From UBA830 sp002295635 (GTDB lineage: Bacteria; Pseudomonadota; Alphaproteobacteria; MPNO01; UBA830): a DNA stretch of 64,000 nt. The translations under genes were made by a program, and so were the position numbers. Shown one piece after another: positions 28,301-36,611 of the stretch. The stretch's first letter is position 1. Each line of letters starts with the position of its first letter. The DNA is taken from assembly GCA_002295635.1 (NCBI GenBank), contig DBHK01000006.1:1-64000 (forward strand). The letters are read 5' to 3'. The notes beneath the pieces are model-generated. The model searched no databases and had not been told where the DNA came from. It was given only the letters and a program-made list of their open reading frames with translations.

Positions 28301-28601
28301 CATCTGGCCAAAAACGTTCGAAAAATTCCGCCGTGTGATCATGAGTGCACGACTGATACGGGTGACCGGCAGGCTGCAGCGGGAAGGAATTGTAGTCCAT
28401 ATCATTGCAGACCATTTGGAAGATATGACCAGCCGCCTGCACGAACTCAGCGGCCCTGATTTTGAATCTAGGGAATATAAAAAGAGCGCCAACAGCCCCT
28501 ATGGAAACAACCTAGCCCGCGCCGATGAAGTTAAAATTCGGTTCACAAGATCACAGCAATTGGGCACCCGGAAGATGTACCCGTCCCGAGACTTTCACTA
28601 A
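25386..28601 (+). CDS. dnaE2: Error-prone DNA polymerase III alpha subunit DnaE2
   Basis: C-family polymerase that carries out damage-induced translesion synthesis with ImuA and ImuB. The 1071-residue protein starts with a PHP domain (YAELEVTTNFSFLHSASHVEE). The catalytic aspartates lie in PPDIDVDFEHERREE near residue 375, and the third lies in IEWDKDDLDTLGILKIDILGLGML near residue 525. An OB fold near residue 930 (VKVAGITLLRQRPGTASGVVFITLED, in part) completes the DnaE2 layout. The length matches DnaE2 rather than the roughly 1160-residue DnaE1. It is the last gene of the cassette. Confidence 0.95.
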   Translation: MFQYAELEVTTNFSFLHSASHVEEIVKTSAKLGLSAIAVADRNTLAGVVRAHRAAKEADIQLVIGVRLDLQDAPSLLCFSTDRNGYARLSQLITLGRRRAPKGKCEIYLEDVFDHSSGQIFISLPPDNIDERYTFHLRHLRKALGRDVWLAAHCKYNGNDAARLWELEKISTKTNVPLVATNNVRMHIPDRKPLMDAITCIREHCTIDQAGFRLDANAERHIKSPEEMARLFRCYPEAITRTIEIAERCQFSLDELSYEYPDVEAPPGTTPQEELARLSWDGANGFYPDGIPDKVYRLIEHELKLISDLNYAPYFLTVYDIVRFARSQGILCQGRGSAANSAVCYYLGITAIDPTRIDLLFERFISTERNEPPDIDVDFEHERREEVIQYIYEKYGREHAGLAATVIHYRTRMAIREIGKVMGLSEDTISTLVSTVWGWRTESVERKHIREAGFNPDDKRLSLTIRLARELTGFPRHLSQHVGGFVITRGALSDLVPITNAAMDNRTTIEWDKDDLDTLGILKIDILGLGMLSCIRKSFDLLEKHYNMKVDLATVPAEDPAVYDMLCQADSVGVFQIESRAQMTMLPRLKPRNFYDLVIEIAIVRPGPIQGDMVHPYLRRRNGEEKVEYPSEELREVLGKTCGVPLFQEQAMKIAIIAGGFTPSEADQLRRAMATFRHTGTIHNFEKKLINGMVANGYDADFAERCFNQIKGFGNYGFPESHAASFALLVYVSSWLKKHYPDVFAAAILNSQPMGFYAPAQLVRDALEHGVEVRPADVNFSNWQNTLENNGTGYYALRLGFRQIKGFPKNAAMSIINARDRPYQDLADIKHRTRLTNISLKRLARADAYGSMKLRRRDALWAVRALPAAPLPLFEGGEQRYTPDISLPDMAIGEEVTHDYATLRMSLKTHPLALLREELDAANVVANKRLIHTKDGTHVKVAGITLLRQRPGTASGVVFITLEDETGVANLIIWPKTFEKFRRVIMSARLIRVTGRLQREGIVVHIIADHLEDMTSRLHELSGPDFESREYKKSANSPYGNNLARADEVKIRFTRSQQLGTRKMYPSRDFH

Positions 28602-28825
28602 TAAATATATCGAACAATCAGAGCGACAATGTATCTTTTGAAGCGTTGTTTCGGTGTACCCACACTATGTTACCTCGGTAGAGCCAATCTGATATTTTAA
28701 ATTATTTTGCGAGACATATGCGTTCTTTTTCGAAAAATTACGATCTATTCTTCTTTAATTTAAGGGAGATAATCTACACTCATTTCCGTACATAGATAAT
28801 GCTACCTAATTGATATTTTAACCAA

Positions 28826-29269
28826 TCAAACCCCTAGACCGACCGCGTTCACAGGCTCAAAATTTTCATTTGTTACCCCTTCGGTTTCTGAATCGAATGC
28901 CAGTTCGACCTGTATACCATTCGGATCAAGAAAAAATACCTGAACCAGTTTTCCGCCACTCGCAATGCATTTCCGGTAGACGACCCCATGTTCGGTCAGC
29001 GTTTTCTCCGTCTCCACCAGGTCTCGAGCTGACAATCCGATATGATCAAGCCCGTTACCCCGCCCGCTATGGATGGTACGAGGCTCTCCTTCAGGATCGC
29101 TCTGCGAGAGATGCACAATCGGAACCTCGCCGCAGTAAAGCCAGTAACCGTGAGACGGGAAATCCGGCCGCCAACCGATTTCAAGACCAACCACGTCTAT
29201 AAAGAAATCCTTGGTCTCCTCCATTTTTACTGTTCGGATATTTATGTGATTCAGTTCATTGATCGCCAT
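28826..29269 (-). CDS. VOC (glyoxalase/extradiol) superfamily protein
   Basis: A 147-residue single vicinal-oxygen-chelate protein made of two beta-alpha-beta-beta-beta modules. The metal-ligand positions are visible: His in LNHINIRTV near the start, His in GLDHIGLSA in the middle, and Glu in GIQVELAFD near the end. The start follows an AGGAGAG ribosome-binding site. The family includes lyases, epimerases, dioxygenases and resistance proteins, so the activity is not assignable. It is divergent from an isochorismatase-like gene. Confidence 0.8.
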   Translation of the reverse strand: MAINELNHINIRTVKMEETKDFFIDVVGLEIGWRPDFPSHGYWLYCGEVPIVHLSQSDPEGEPRTIHSGRGNGLDHIGLSARDLVETEKTLTEHGVVYRKCIASGGKLVQVFFLDPNGIQVELAFDSETEGVTNENFEPVNAVGLGV

Positions 29270-29371
29270 ATTATTCTCTCCTGGTCAGCGCTTTCTCAAG
29301 CTTGCACGGCGTCCTCGACTAAACTAGCTTCCTTGTGAATTCTGACGACTACTAGTCAAGGAGGCAAGACA

Positions 29372-30115
29372 ATGGCTGATCGGGTTTGGGACACATTTTT
29401 AACTGATAGGGATAAACAGGTATTTCAGGCGGCAGGATATGCGCAACCTGCGGGCTTGGGTGAAAGGCCAGCCGTGGTCGTGATTGATGTGAATTATCAT
29501 TTCACGGGCGATAAGGATGAACCGATCCTTGAATCCATAAAAAAATGGCCAAATTCCTGCGGTGAAGATGCTTGGATTGCGCTTCCTCACATCAAACGAC
29601 TTCTTGATGCCGCCCGCAATAAAGGTGTTCCTGTCATATACACGACGGCGGCGTACCGGTCGGACGGGTGGGACCGTGGGTCATGGGACTGGAAGAACGC
29701 ACGCGTCAGCGACTGGGAACCGGATGCTGAGGTACGACAGACCAACCTGGATGGCAACACTATTAATCACGAGATTACCCCCGAGCCGACGGATATCGTA
29801 ATTGAAAAATTGAAGCCCAGTGCCTTTCACGGCACACCGCTTAGTTCTTTTCTCACAAACTTGAAAGCAGACTCAGTAATAATGGTCGGGACAACAACAT
29901 CCGGCTGCGTGCGAGCAACGGTGCTCGACGCTTTCAGCGAAAACTATCACGTTGCCCTTGCCGAGGAAGGCTGTTTTGACCGCTCACAAGCGAGTCATGC
30001 GATCAATCTTTGTGATATGAACGCTAAGTACGCCGATGTGGTCAGTACAGACAGTTTAGTTGAGTATATAGGAAACCTTGAAGATGGCCTCTTCGATCTA
30101 CCTAAGGGCCAATAA
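29372..30115 (+). CDS. Isochorismatase-family cysteine hydrolase (N-carbamoylsarcosine amidase-like)
   Basis: Predicted amidohydrolase. The 247-residue protein has the family's Asp-Lys-Cys triad: Asp in VVVIDVNYHF near residue 34, Lys in IEKLKPSAFHGTPL near residue 145, and the nucleophile Cys in GTTTSGCVRATVLDAF near residue 175. The N-terminal extension of about 25 residues resembles N-carbamoylsarcosine and maleamate amidases more than small nicotinamidases. A strong ribosome-binding site (AAGGAGG) precedes the ATG. It converges with the TSUP pair with a 6-base gap. An amide of an organic acid is a likely substrate. Confidence 0.84.
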   Translation: MADRVWDTFLTDRDKQVFQAAGYAQPAGLGERPAVVVIDVNYHFTGDKDEPILESIKKWPNSCGEDAWIALPHIKRLLDAARNKGVPVIYTTAAYRSDGWDRGSWDWKNARVSDWEPDAEVRQTNLDGNTINHEITPEPTDIVIEKLKPSAFHGTPLSSFLTNLKADSVIMVGTTTSGCVRATVLDAFSENYHVALAEEGCFDRSQASHAINLCDMNAKYADVVSTDSLVEYIGNLEDGLFDLPKGQ

Positions 30116-30121
30116 CACTTC

Positions 30122-30862
30122 TTAAACCACCGTAATAAAAAGTGACAGGACCGCGATTCCCCAAAGCGTGTAGTTGCGAAATTGGGCATCGGAGACATGT
30201 GCAAATAAGCGTATACCCCCCCAACATGCCAGAGTGAATGGCACGAAAAGAATACCTGCCAGGAATACAAGTTCTAGTGTTATCAATCCAGCCACCGCAT
30301 AGGATGCTATCGCTCCAAGCTGAACCAAAAGCCCGAACGCCAGAAAATCTGCACGTTGTGATGCTGCATTGCCTTTCCCTGACAGAAGGTAAAGAAATAC
30401 CGGCGGACCACCCATCGATACCGAGCCAGTGATCAGCCCCCCTAGCCCTCCGACCCCAACCCGAACAGGCAATCCGCGGGGACCGCGGTATCGCCAGCCG
30501 GCGAGTAATATCAACGAAAGAATAATAGAGGTGCCAGCGACAATTCGGCGCATCAGATCTTCCTCTATAGCTAAAAGGATAAAGGCGCCCACGGGGGCCA
30601 TCACGATTGCCCCGGTTCCAATAGGCAACATCCTCCGCCAGTTAGTATGCGGCAATGCGTTCGGCATCACCTGAATATTACTAATCAGGTTCAGTAGGAT
30701 GATGATCGGAACGCCCTCTCGTGGCCCGATAAATAGTGCCAATACCGGCGCAGTAATAAAATTAGCCCCGGCGCCACCGTTAAAACCACGCACGAGACCT
30801 GACGCAACGAATGCCGCTATAATGGCGGCAAGTTCCCAGCTCGTGAGCTCGTAGCAAATCAT
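30122..30862 (-). CDS. TSUP family permease (second of pair)
   Basis: A 246-residue inner-membrane protein of the TauE/SafE family with about eight hydrophobic segments. The duplicated signature is present as GLVRGFNGGAGANFI and GLITGSVSMGGPPVFLYLL. It lies 8 bases after a related TSUP gene on the same strand. Together they may form a heteromeric transporter or have separate substrates (inference). A small carboxylate or sulfonate substrate is typical of the family. Confidence 0.82.
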   Translation of the reverse strand: MICYELTSWELAAIIAAFVASGLVRGFNGGAGANFITAPVLALFIGPREGVPIIILLNLISNIQVMPNALPHTNWRRMLPIGTGAIVMAPVGAFILLAIEEDLMRRIVAGTSIILSLILLAGWRYRGPRGLPVRVGVGGLGGLITGSVSMGGPPVFLYLLSGKGNAASQRADFLAFGLLVQLGAIASYAVAGLITLELVFLAGILFVPFTLACWGGIRLFAHVSDAQFRNYTLWGIAVLSLFITVV

Positions 30863-30870
30863 CTCCCAGA

Positions 30871-31626
30871 CTATAGAAATAAAGTTGTAAGGCCGATGGC
30901 TAAGAGAAACATCAGAGCAATCCTTCGATAAAGATTTTCGGATGCCTTACCAAACATTCTTTCTCCTATCCAGGTACCGAGCACGATGGTGGGGACCATT
31001 GGAAAAGCTATCCAGAACGTCTTGGCTGTCATCAGTCCGCCAAACCAGTAAACTACCAAGCCGATTATCTGGGCAAAAATAAAGTAGAGTATAATCGCGG
31101 CACGATTTCGCGCAGCACTGTCTGGCCCAGCTAATAAAAATATAATTACTGCCGGTCCCCCGGCTGCAGCCACCCCAGATATAAATCCACCTAGCCAGCC
31201 AGCAATTCCTGTAATTGCTGGCCCAATCTGGCCGCGGTAACGCCAACCCGTTAGCATCACGACCGAGAAAAAAATTACTATAATCGAAATGGATTTTTGG
31301 ACGAACTCTTGATTGATGATTATCAGGAGCCAACCACCGATAATAATCCCAATAATCCCACCAATAGACAATGGGATGACGACTGGCCAATTTACCTCCC
31401 GAACAGCGCGAGGTCCTAGCTGCACACTAGTAATCAACATTAGTAACAAAATCGCCGGTATCGCCGCTCTTGGCCCGACAGTCGATGCCAAGACAGGTGC
31501 AATGGCTAACGCCGCACCGAAGCCAGAAAACCCGCGCATGACCCCGGCAATAAAAGCAGTTGCCGCAACGAGAACTGTCTCAGATACGCTAAGCTCATAG
31601 TAGGTCTGAAGCCATTCCACAATCAA
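30871..31626 (-). CDS. TSUP family permease (first of pair)
   Basis: A 251-residue multi-pass membrane protein with the TauE/SafE signatures GVMRGFSGFGAALAIAPVLA and GFISGVAAAGGPAVIIFLL. The start overlaps the stop of the ornithine-cyclodeaminase-like gene by 4 bases (ATGA), showing translational coupling between a metabolic enzyme and a transporter. It is followed by a second TSUP gene. The substrate is probably related to the product or substrate of the upstream dehydrogenase-like enzyme. Confidence 0.82.
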   Translation of the reverse strand: MIVEWLQTYYELSVSETVLVAATAFIAGVMRGFSGFGAALAIAPVLASTVGPRAAIPAILLLMLITSVQLGPRAVREVNWPVVIPLSIGGIIGIIIGGWLLIIINQEFVQKSISIIVIFFSVVMLTGWRYRGQIGPAITGIAGWLGGFISGVAAAGGPAVIIFLLAGPDSAARNRAAIILYFIFAQIIGLVVYWFGGLMTAKTFWIAFPMVPTIVLGTWIGERMFGKASENLYRRIALMFLLAIGLTTLFL

Positions 31627-32681
31627 TCCAAATCGATCTCGGTGCCTCTGCCCTCTTCAAGTGCGCGACGATAAGCAGTCATCGCCATTGCCATTTCTGA
31701 AGAGCCCGTCCCGTTATTATTTTTGTGATAGGTAATCTGTTGGTCAGTAGTTCTTCCAGGATGCCTCGCGGTAGCGAAATCACCAAGTTCAAACACATCA
31801 TCGATTCTAATTAGACCCCGTTCAATAGGACCGAATAGGTCACCCTGTTCTTCGGAGAGCATAGATTCTTTAAGGTTAGTAACGATCACATCTGCCTTCA
31901 ACGCTGTCGCGTCATCAATTTCGCGACGGGGCCTCTTTAAAAATCCACCTTGAACAAGTTGTTTGTTGCTACCGATGATGCCGGTCACATGCTGGCCGGG
32001 CATCAATCGGTTACCATCGAATAGCTCTACATTCGTGTTGGTCGCACAGATTATGACATCAACATCTTCCAGAAGAGGTTCCGGGCTGTCGACCGGTTCG
32101 ATTTCAACTCCAAATTTTATAGAATAAGTTTCCGCGAACACCCGACGGTTTTCAGGGTTCCTGCTAAATACCTTAACAAGATTGATGGTCGGCCTTTCCG
32201 TTATTAATGCTAGAAGTTGATTGGCTGCTTGGCCTCCCGAACCGAACAGCCCGACTATTGATGCATCTCGGCGCACCAGATGCCTAAATCCAATACCACT
32301 GGTCGCCGCAGTCCGGAAAGCCATAAGACTTGAAGGATCCATCGTTTTTTCAACTATCTCGCCAAATAAAATGGCTAGTAGCCGCCCATTTGACGAATCA
32401 TGCAACACATGAACTGGTAGTTCTCGATGACCATAACGCTGGGTATTACCCTCCTGGACTACCAGCTCTGCCCGGACCTGTGCTCCCATCACGCCAAGCT
32501 GATGAACACCTCCCGGGAAATTAGATACTCGGACACCTTCAGGTGAATGAACCCGTCGTCTCGGGCCATTGATGACTGGAAATTCGGTAGATTCTTTATA
32601 TCCCTGCTCCACAGCATTTATCGCGTCTTTCATAGAGACTAGATTCCGGAGGTCGTCCGGTTTCAAAAGCAACACTGTCAT
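31623..32681 (-). CDS. Ornithine cyclodeaminase / mu-crystallin family protein
   Basis: NAD(P)-dependent enzyme of a family that includes ornithine cyclodeaminase, alanine dehydrogenase, ketimine reductase and tauropine-type enzymes. The 352-residue protein has the Rossmann loop GLFGSGGQAANQLLAL near residue 143 and the N-terminal substrate domain with FPGGVHQLGVMGAQV. The C-terminal ADVIVTNLKESMLSEEQGDL fits the family. It is the first gene of a three-gene unit with two TSUP permeases. The substrate, an imino or amino acid, is not predictable. Confidence 0.84.
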   Translation of the reverse strand: MTVLLLKPDDLRNLVSMKDAINAVEQGYKESTEFPVINGPRRRVHSPEGVRVSNFPGGVHQLGVMGAQVRAELVVQEGNTQRYGHRELPVHVLHDSSNGRLLAILFGEIVEKTMDPSSLMAFRTAATSGIGFRHLVRRDASIVGLFGSGGQAANQLLALITERPTINLVKVFSRNPENRRVFAETYSIKFGVEIEPVDSPEPLLEDVDVIICATNTNVELFDGNRLMPGQHVTGIIGSNKQLVQGGFLKRPRREIDDATALKADVIVTNLKESMLSEEQGDLFGPIERGLIRIDDVFELGDFATARHPGRTTDQQITYHKNNNGTGSSEMAMAMTAYRRALEEGRGTEIDLD

Positions 32682-32860
32682 TCTGATTCTCCCGGTGTTT
32701 GGGGAAGCATGGCGGCTGGTAGATCAGTGGTCAAATCAACAGACAGACCGAATAAATCCATTCCATTTCGCGCTTCGGGAAAGGCGTCAAAAAAAGAGTT
32801 TCTGATGTTTCTAGAGTTCAACCCACGGAATAGGAGACGCCTTCAGAACAAGACAGCAGG

Positions 32861-33922
32861 TTACGAGTCTTCTTTTTTGTGTTTGGCCAGATATTCTTCA
32901 ATTGGGAAGGTCAACTTCTCCGAATCCCCTGCTGTCAACATGTATGTCCAGCCTGACGTTTTCTCATTAATTTTACGGGCCGCGAGGCCTGCTGCCGTTC
33001 GTTTTTCTGGGTCGGCTATAACATCATCAACCGTTGCAGAAATTCTACCCCAAAAATCCTCCCCAAATTTCGCAGTTTCAATCTTAACGGTAAATCCCTG
33101 CCAAGTCGTGAAGTAAGCAACCCACGACTTTTCTGGCCATTTCTGGTTGTCGGCCTTCTTAACGTCATCAAACATCATACGCCACATCACCCCGGCAAGC
33201 GGGTTTGCCTCGTCAGGATTTTTAATCTTCCGGCCCGTCGGAATGTTTTGGAGAGTGAAATTTTTCTGTTTTTTCGTTGCCTTCGAAATTGTGAAGGAGC
33301 GTCCGTCCGGATGAACAATTACCACGCGTTTCACTGTTTCCTGCCCGTAATTAACGATTGTCCGTAGCATCCAGTTATTTGGCTCTTCTCCGAGCTCTAC
33401 CTGCCCACGGACCAACCAACTCGCCGTCTCGCCATTACGCCGAATGTATGTCCCTGCTCCACCAGAGCCGAACAGATTTGGATTAAGCTTTCCAATGATC
33501 GCCGACGCTAACGTAATTCCCTTCGAATCCTTCAGCTGAATTTCTCTCCCTTTGGATTCCGGGCTATTAGGAGGGTCGACTTCTAAACGGATATAGCGCT
33601 CGGGATCGCTCGTTTTCTTTTCAATTAGTTTGAACTCCGAGAGATTAACAATTGCAGACTTCACCTTCTCGAATTCAACCATGTAACCTTCTTTTTGATC
33701 CATTCCCCAATTATTTCCATCCCGAGTAATAGAGAAAGACCCCTTAGAATTTTTAATTTCGATTTTAACGACTTGATTGACACCTTCGACAAGTTTCGGA
33801 AATGCCGGCTCCGTTCCCGGGGTCAGGGAAATAGTATCGGATTTCATCGAGACGGAAAGCACCGCCGCGACAACTGCGATGGCCGAGATACCGGCAAACC
33901 CGTAGAATGTACTGGGTCTCAT
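32861..33922 (-). CDS. DUF4340 domain-containing protein
   Basis: A 353-residue protein with a single N-terminal membrane anchor (FAGISAIAVVAAVLSVSM) followed by a large soluble, presumably periplasmic region. It has DUF4340 features such as LVEGVNQVVKIEIKNSKGSFSITRDGNNWG, repeated as beta-rich modules. It lies 19 bases downstream of the GldG-like gene and is the last gene of the four-gene ABC operon. DUF4340 proteins commonly accompany GldG-like ABC auxiliary proteins. The function is unknown. Confidence 0.8.
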   Translation of the reverse strand: MRPSTFYGFAGISAIAVVAAVLSVSMKSDTISLTPGTEPAFPKLVEGVNQVVKIEIKNSKGSFSITRDGNNWGMDQKEGYMVEFEKVKSAIVNLSEFKLIEKKTSDPERYIRLEVDPPNSPESKGREIQLKDSKGITLASAIIGKLNPNLFGSGGAGTYIRRNGETASWLVRGQVELGEEPNNWMLRTIVNYGQETVKRVVIVHPDGRSFTISKATKKQKNFTLQNIPTGRKIKNPDEANPLAGVMWRMMFDDVKKADNQKWPEKSWVAYFTTWQGFTVKIETAKFGEDFWGRISATVDDVIADPEKRTAAGLAARKINEKTSGWTYMLTAGDSEKLTFPIEEYLAKHKKEDS

Positions 33923-33941
33923 CTTTTGATCTCCCTGAGTC

Positions 33942-35873
33942 TTAGGCGATTGAGCGTCCGCGTTTCCGGTTGCGTCTTAGTAGAGCAACCAATAGCGCAA
34001 AAAGAGCAACAATGGCCGGCATTCCGGCAATATTTATGATTTTCAGGTTCGAATCGAGGTCATCGATATCCCGACGCAGATTTAATTGTACTTCACGTAG
34101 CTCCTGTCGGATTTCCAACACCCGCGCCCGGAATTTTTTGATTTCTGCCTGCTGCTCTGGGGACAGGACCGCTGCGGTCTTTGAGCGTTCGGTTGTCTGG
34201 AGTTTCTGCATCTTCTTTTCAACCTCTTCGAGTTCACCAACGAGGTTGCGCTCCTTTGCACGATATTTGTTTTCTGCTTCATTCTGAATGTCTTGTACTA
34301 ATTCGAAAGGCCGGGCGGAGAGTCCACGACTTCTTAAGTTAATAAGTGCACTCGTGCCCGAGAGGTTATCGGCAGCGTTCACGACAAAATCGGCGTTATT
34401 GGCAGTTGGAACAATGACCTCTTGGCCAAAGAGGTCTTGTGTCTGCACCCAAAACAGATCTGCCATCAAATCTGTATCAGCAATGACGATAAGGTTTATA
34501 GGCTTTTTCGACGCCGACAGATGTTGTCTTGCTGTGGAAGTATCATTTTTGCCGCCTTTTTCCTTCGGTGCGTCTTCCTTCGGTGGACCATCGGGGAACG
34601 CGGTCTTGACATCACCACTAACTCGGGCCGCGAGCAGATATTTTTTATTCTGAGGTTTAAAGGCTTTGAGAATTTCTGCCGGTTTCGGATTTTGACGCAC
34701 GCTTTCAGCGTCAAACGGTCCAGAGGTTTCCGTGGAGGTAATCAACGGTTCAACCTTGGTACTACCACTCTCTTCAACTTCAATAAAACCAGGTGTTCCA
34801 AAATTAACAAGACGAAGCTGAGATGTGGTCACATCAGTCGAATTTAAATTTTCGGGGCCGTAGGACGTCCACGCAACGTATCTCGTAATGATTGGGCGGC
34901 CAAAAGAGTCCACGCCGGCCTGAACTCGTTGTCCGGCTTTTAGATCACCAAGAACCTTGTCTCGGTCAAACTTGATACCCCATGCCTTGAAAAGTTTTGG
35001 CATGTGTGATCCGAGTCCTGCCGGCAATCGCAAGGCGCGGTTACTGCGTGCACCCTCTTCCGCATGCGGATCGACAAAGATCACTGCCTTGCCGCCACTA
35101 AGAACATACTGATCAATAACATATAACGATGCATCACTCAGGCCGAAGGGATGCACAATCATCATCAAATCCACATCGTCCGTAATCTTGGGTGTAAGCC
35201 CTTGAGGCCGGACTTCAAAGAACTGTTTCAGTTGATCAATAAGCGCCCACGGTTTGTATTTCTTGAGGGGATCAGAATCTACTGGAATACCCGAAACTAG
35301 CGCTATCACCTTCTTCTTCGGATTCGCAAGGTTATTGATCATCCGGGTCAGATCGTATTCTAAAAATTGTTCGCGTTGAGGTGTGAGAAAAGGGATAACA
35401 TCTTTGTCATCGGTAGTATTAGTTGCCGCGATACCGAAATATCCGAGATCCCCGGCCTCAGAAATCGGGACGCCACTAAGTCCAAAACCGACCGCACGGT
35501 CCTCGTCGGCGGAGAAGGGCTCCGGATCTACTAACTCCAGCTTAAGGGCACCGTTTGAAAGCGCCACGTAGCGCTCCAGCAATTCCTGTATACGTTCCCC
35601 GTAGGCCGTGAGCCCGGGAGTCGTTTCCGTCAGCTGACGCGTGGAGAAGAACCGGAGGGTAATGGGTTCCTTAACTGCGGCGAGCGTTTCCTTGGTTCCA
35701 TCTGACAGCGTGTAAAGTGATTTCTCAGTCAGATCAACCTGTACGCCTTTAATAGACGTTTCAGAAAAAACATTTATAGAAAGGAACAGGACGACAGCGA
35801 GACCAAGTGACGCAATACTAAGTAGTCCACTATCTTTGATCGGTGGTTTTATCGGAGATTCAGCCATGATCAA
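33942..35873 (-). CDS. GldG-like ABC transporter auxiliary protein
   Basis: A 643-residue protein with membrane segments at both ends (IASLGLAVVLFLSINVF near the start, IAGMPAIVALFALLVALLRR at the end). Between them is a large extracytoplasmic GldG/IFT52-like domain. Key features are LRFFSTRQLTETTPG, VALSGIPVDSDP-like beta strands, and HPFGLSDASLYVIDQYVLSGGKAVIFVDPH. A coiled coil (residues about 535-610) precedes the last membrane helix. It lies 3 bases after the permease gene. In Bacteroidetes GldG serves gliding motility; in proteobacteria the role of such systems is unknown. Confidence 0.85.
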   Translation of the reverse strand: MIMAESPIKPPIKDSGLLSIASLGLAVVLFLSINVFSETSIKGVQVDLTEKSLYTLSDGTKETLAAVKEPITLRFFSTRQLTETTPGLTAYGERIQELLERYVALSNGALKLELVDPEPFSADEDRAVGFGLSGVPISEAGDLGYFGIAATNTTDDKDVIPFLTPQREQFLEYDLTRMINNLANPKKKVIALVSGIPVDSDPLKKYKPWALIDQLKQFFEVRPQGLTPKITDDVDLMMIVHPFGLSDASLYVIDQYVLSGGKAVIFVDPHAEEGARSNRALRLPAGLGSHMPKLFKAWGIKFDRDKVLGDLKAGQRVQAGVDSFGRPIITRYVAWTSYGPENLNSTDVTTSQLRLVNFGTPGFIEVEESGSTKVEPLITSTETSGPFDAESVRQNPKPAEILKAFKPQNKKYLLAARVSGDVKTAFPDGPPKEDAPKEKGGKNDTSTARQHLSASKKPINLIVIADTDLMADLFWVQTQDLFGQEVIVPTANNADFVVNAADNLSGTSALINLRSRGLSARPFELVQDIQNEAENKYRAKERNLVGELEEVEKKMQKLQTTERSKTAAVLSPEQQAEIKKFRARVLEIRQELREVQLNLRRDIDDLDSNLKIINIAGMPAIVALFALLVALLRRNRKRGRSIA

Positions 35874-35876
35874 CCC

Positions 35877-36611
35877 TCACGAGCCCTTTTTCAAATCGAC
35901 GACGACAACATTCGAAAACAAGAACACGCCGATAACGGATGAGAGATAGATAAAGTCTCGAAGATCGAAGACACCCTTGGTGATCGCGTCAAAATGCGTA
36001 AGAAAGCTCAAAGAAGCGACTAGGTCGACCACAAACGCGCTTGCCCAACCTCGGAACGCTGATTGAACAGGTTCGAGTCCACTCATCATAAAAAGGAAGC
36101 ATGCGGCCGATGCAATAACAAACGCAATGACTTGGTTACGGGTGAGGGCCGATACAAAGCTACCGATTGCTAAAAAGGCCCCAGCCATCAGGAAACTACC
36201 GACATAACCGGCAAAGATTACCCCATTATCGGGCGATCCCAGAAAGTTTACGGTTATCCAGATTGGGAATGTGAGGGCTAGCGCAATGGCGGTGAACACC
36301 CATGCGGCGATAAACTTTCCAAGAACCGCTTCGGTTGTCGAGACTGGCAAGGTCATTAGCAACTCAATTGTTCCAGATTTCCGCTCCTCGGCCCACAGCC
36401 GCATTCCGACAGAAGGGATAAGGAAAAGATAAAGCCAAGGATGAAAGGAAAAGAACGCGGCCAGGTCTGCCTGGCCACGCTGAAAGAAACCCCCAAAATA
36501 AAACGTCGTCGCACCGGCGAGACCTAGAAAGATTACGATGAAGACGTATGCTAGAGGCGTCGAGAAATAGGCATTTAACTCACGGCGAGATATCGCAAAA
36601 GTAGTATTCAT
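35877..36611 (-). CDS. ABC-2 type transporter permease (GldF-like)
   Basis: A 244-residue membrane protein with about six hydrophobic segments, typical of ABC-2 permeases. It has the motif LWAEERKSGTIELLMTLPVS near residue 70, characteristic of the GldF/NosY-like class. The start overlaps the ATPase stop by 4 bases (ATGA), and the stop is 3 bases from the GldG-like gene. It forms the membrane channel of the predicted complex. Confidence 0.88.
   Translation of the reverse strand: MNTTFAISRRELNAYFSTPLAYVFIVIFLGLAGATTFYFGGFFQRGQADLAAFFSFHPWLYLFLIPSVGMRLWAEERKSGTIELLMTLPVSTTEAVLGKFIAAWVFTAIALALTFPIWITVNFLGSPDNGVIFAGYVGSFLMAGAFLAIGSFVSALTRNQVIAFVIASAACFLFMMSGLEPVQSAFRGWASAFVVDLVASLSFLTHFDAITKGVFDLRDFIYLSSVIGVFLFSNVVVVDLKKGS

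Noticed and set aside
32782..32845. Long-range inverted repeat AAGGCGTC / GACGCCTT in the OCD-DUF4340 gap
   Set aside because: Eight base pairs closing a loop of about 48 bases; no known RNA fold and no supporting structure inside the loop.
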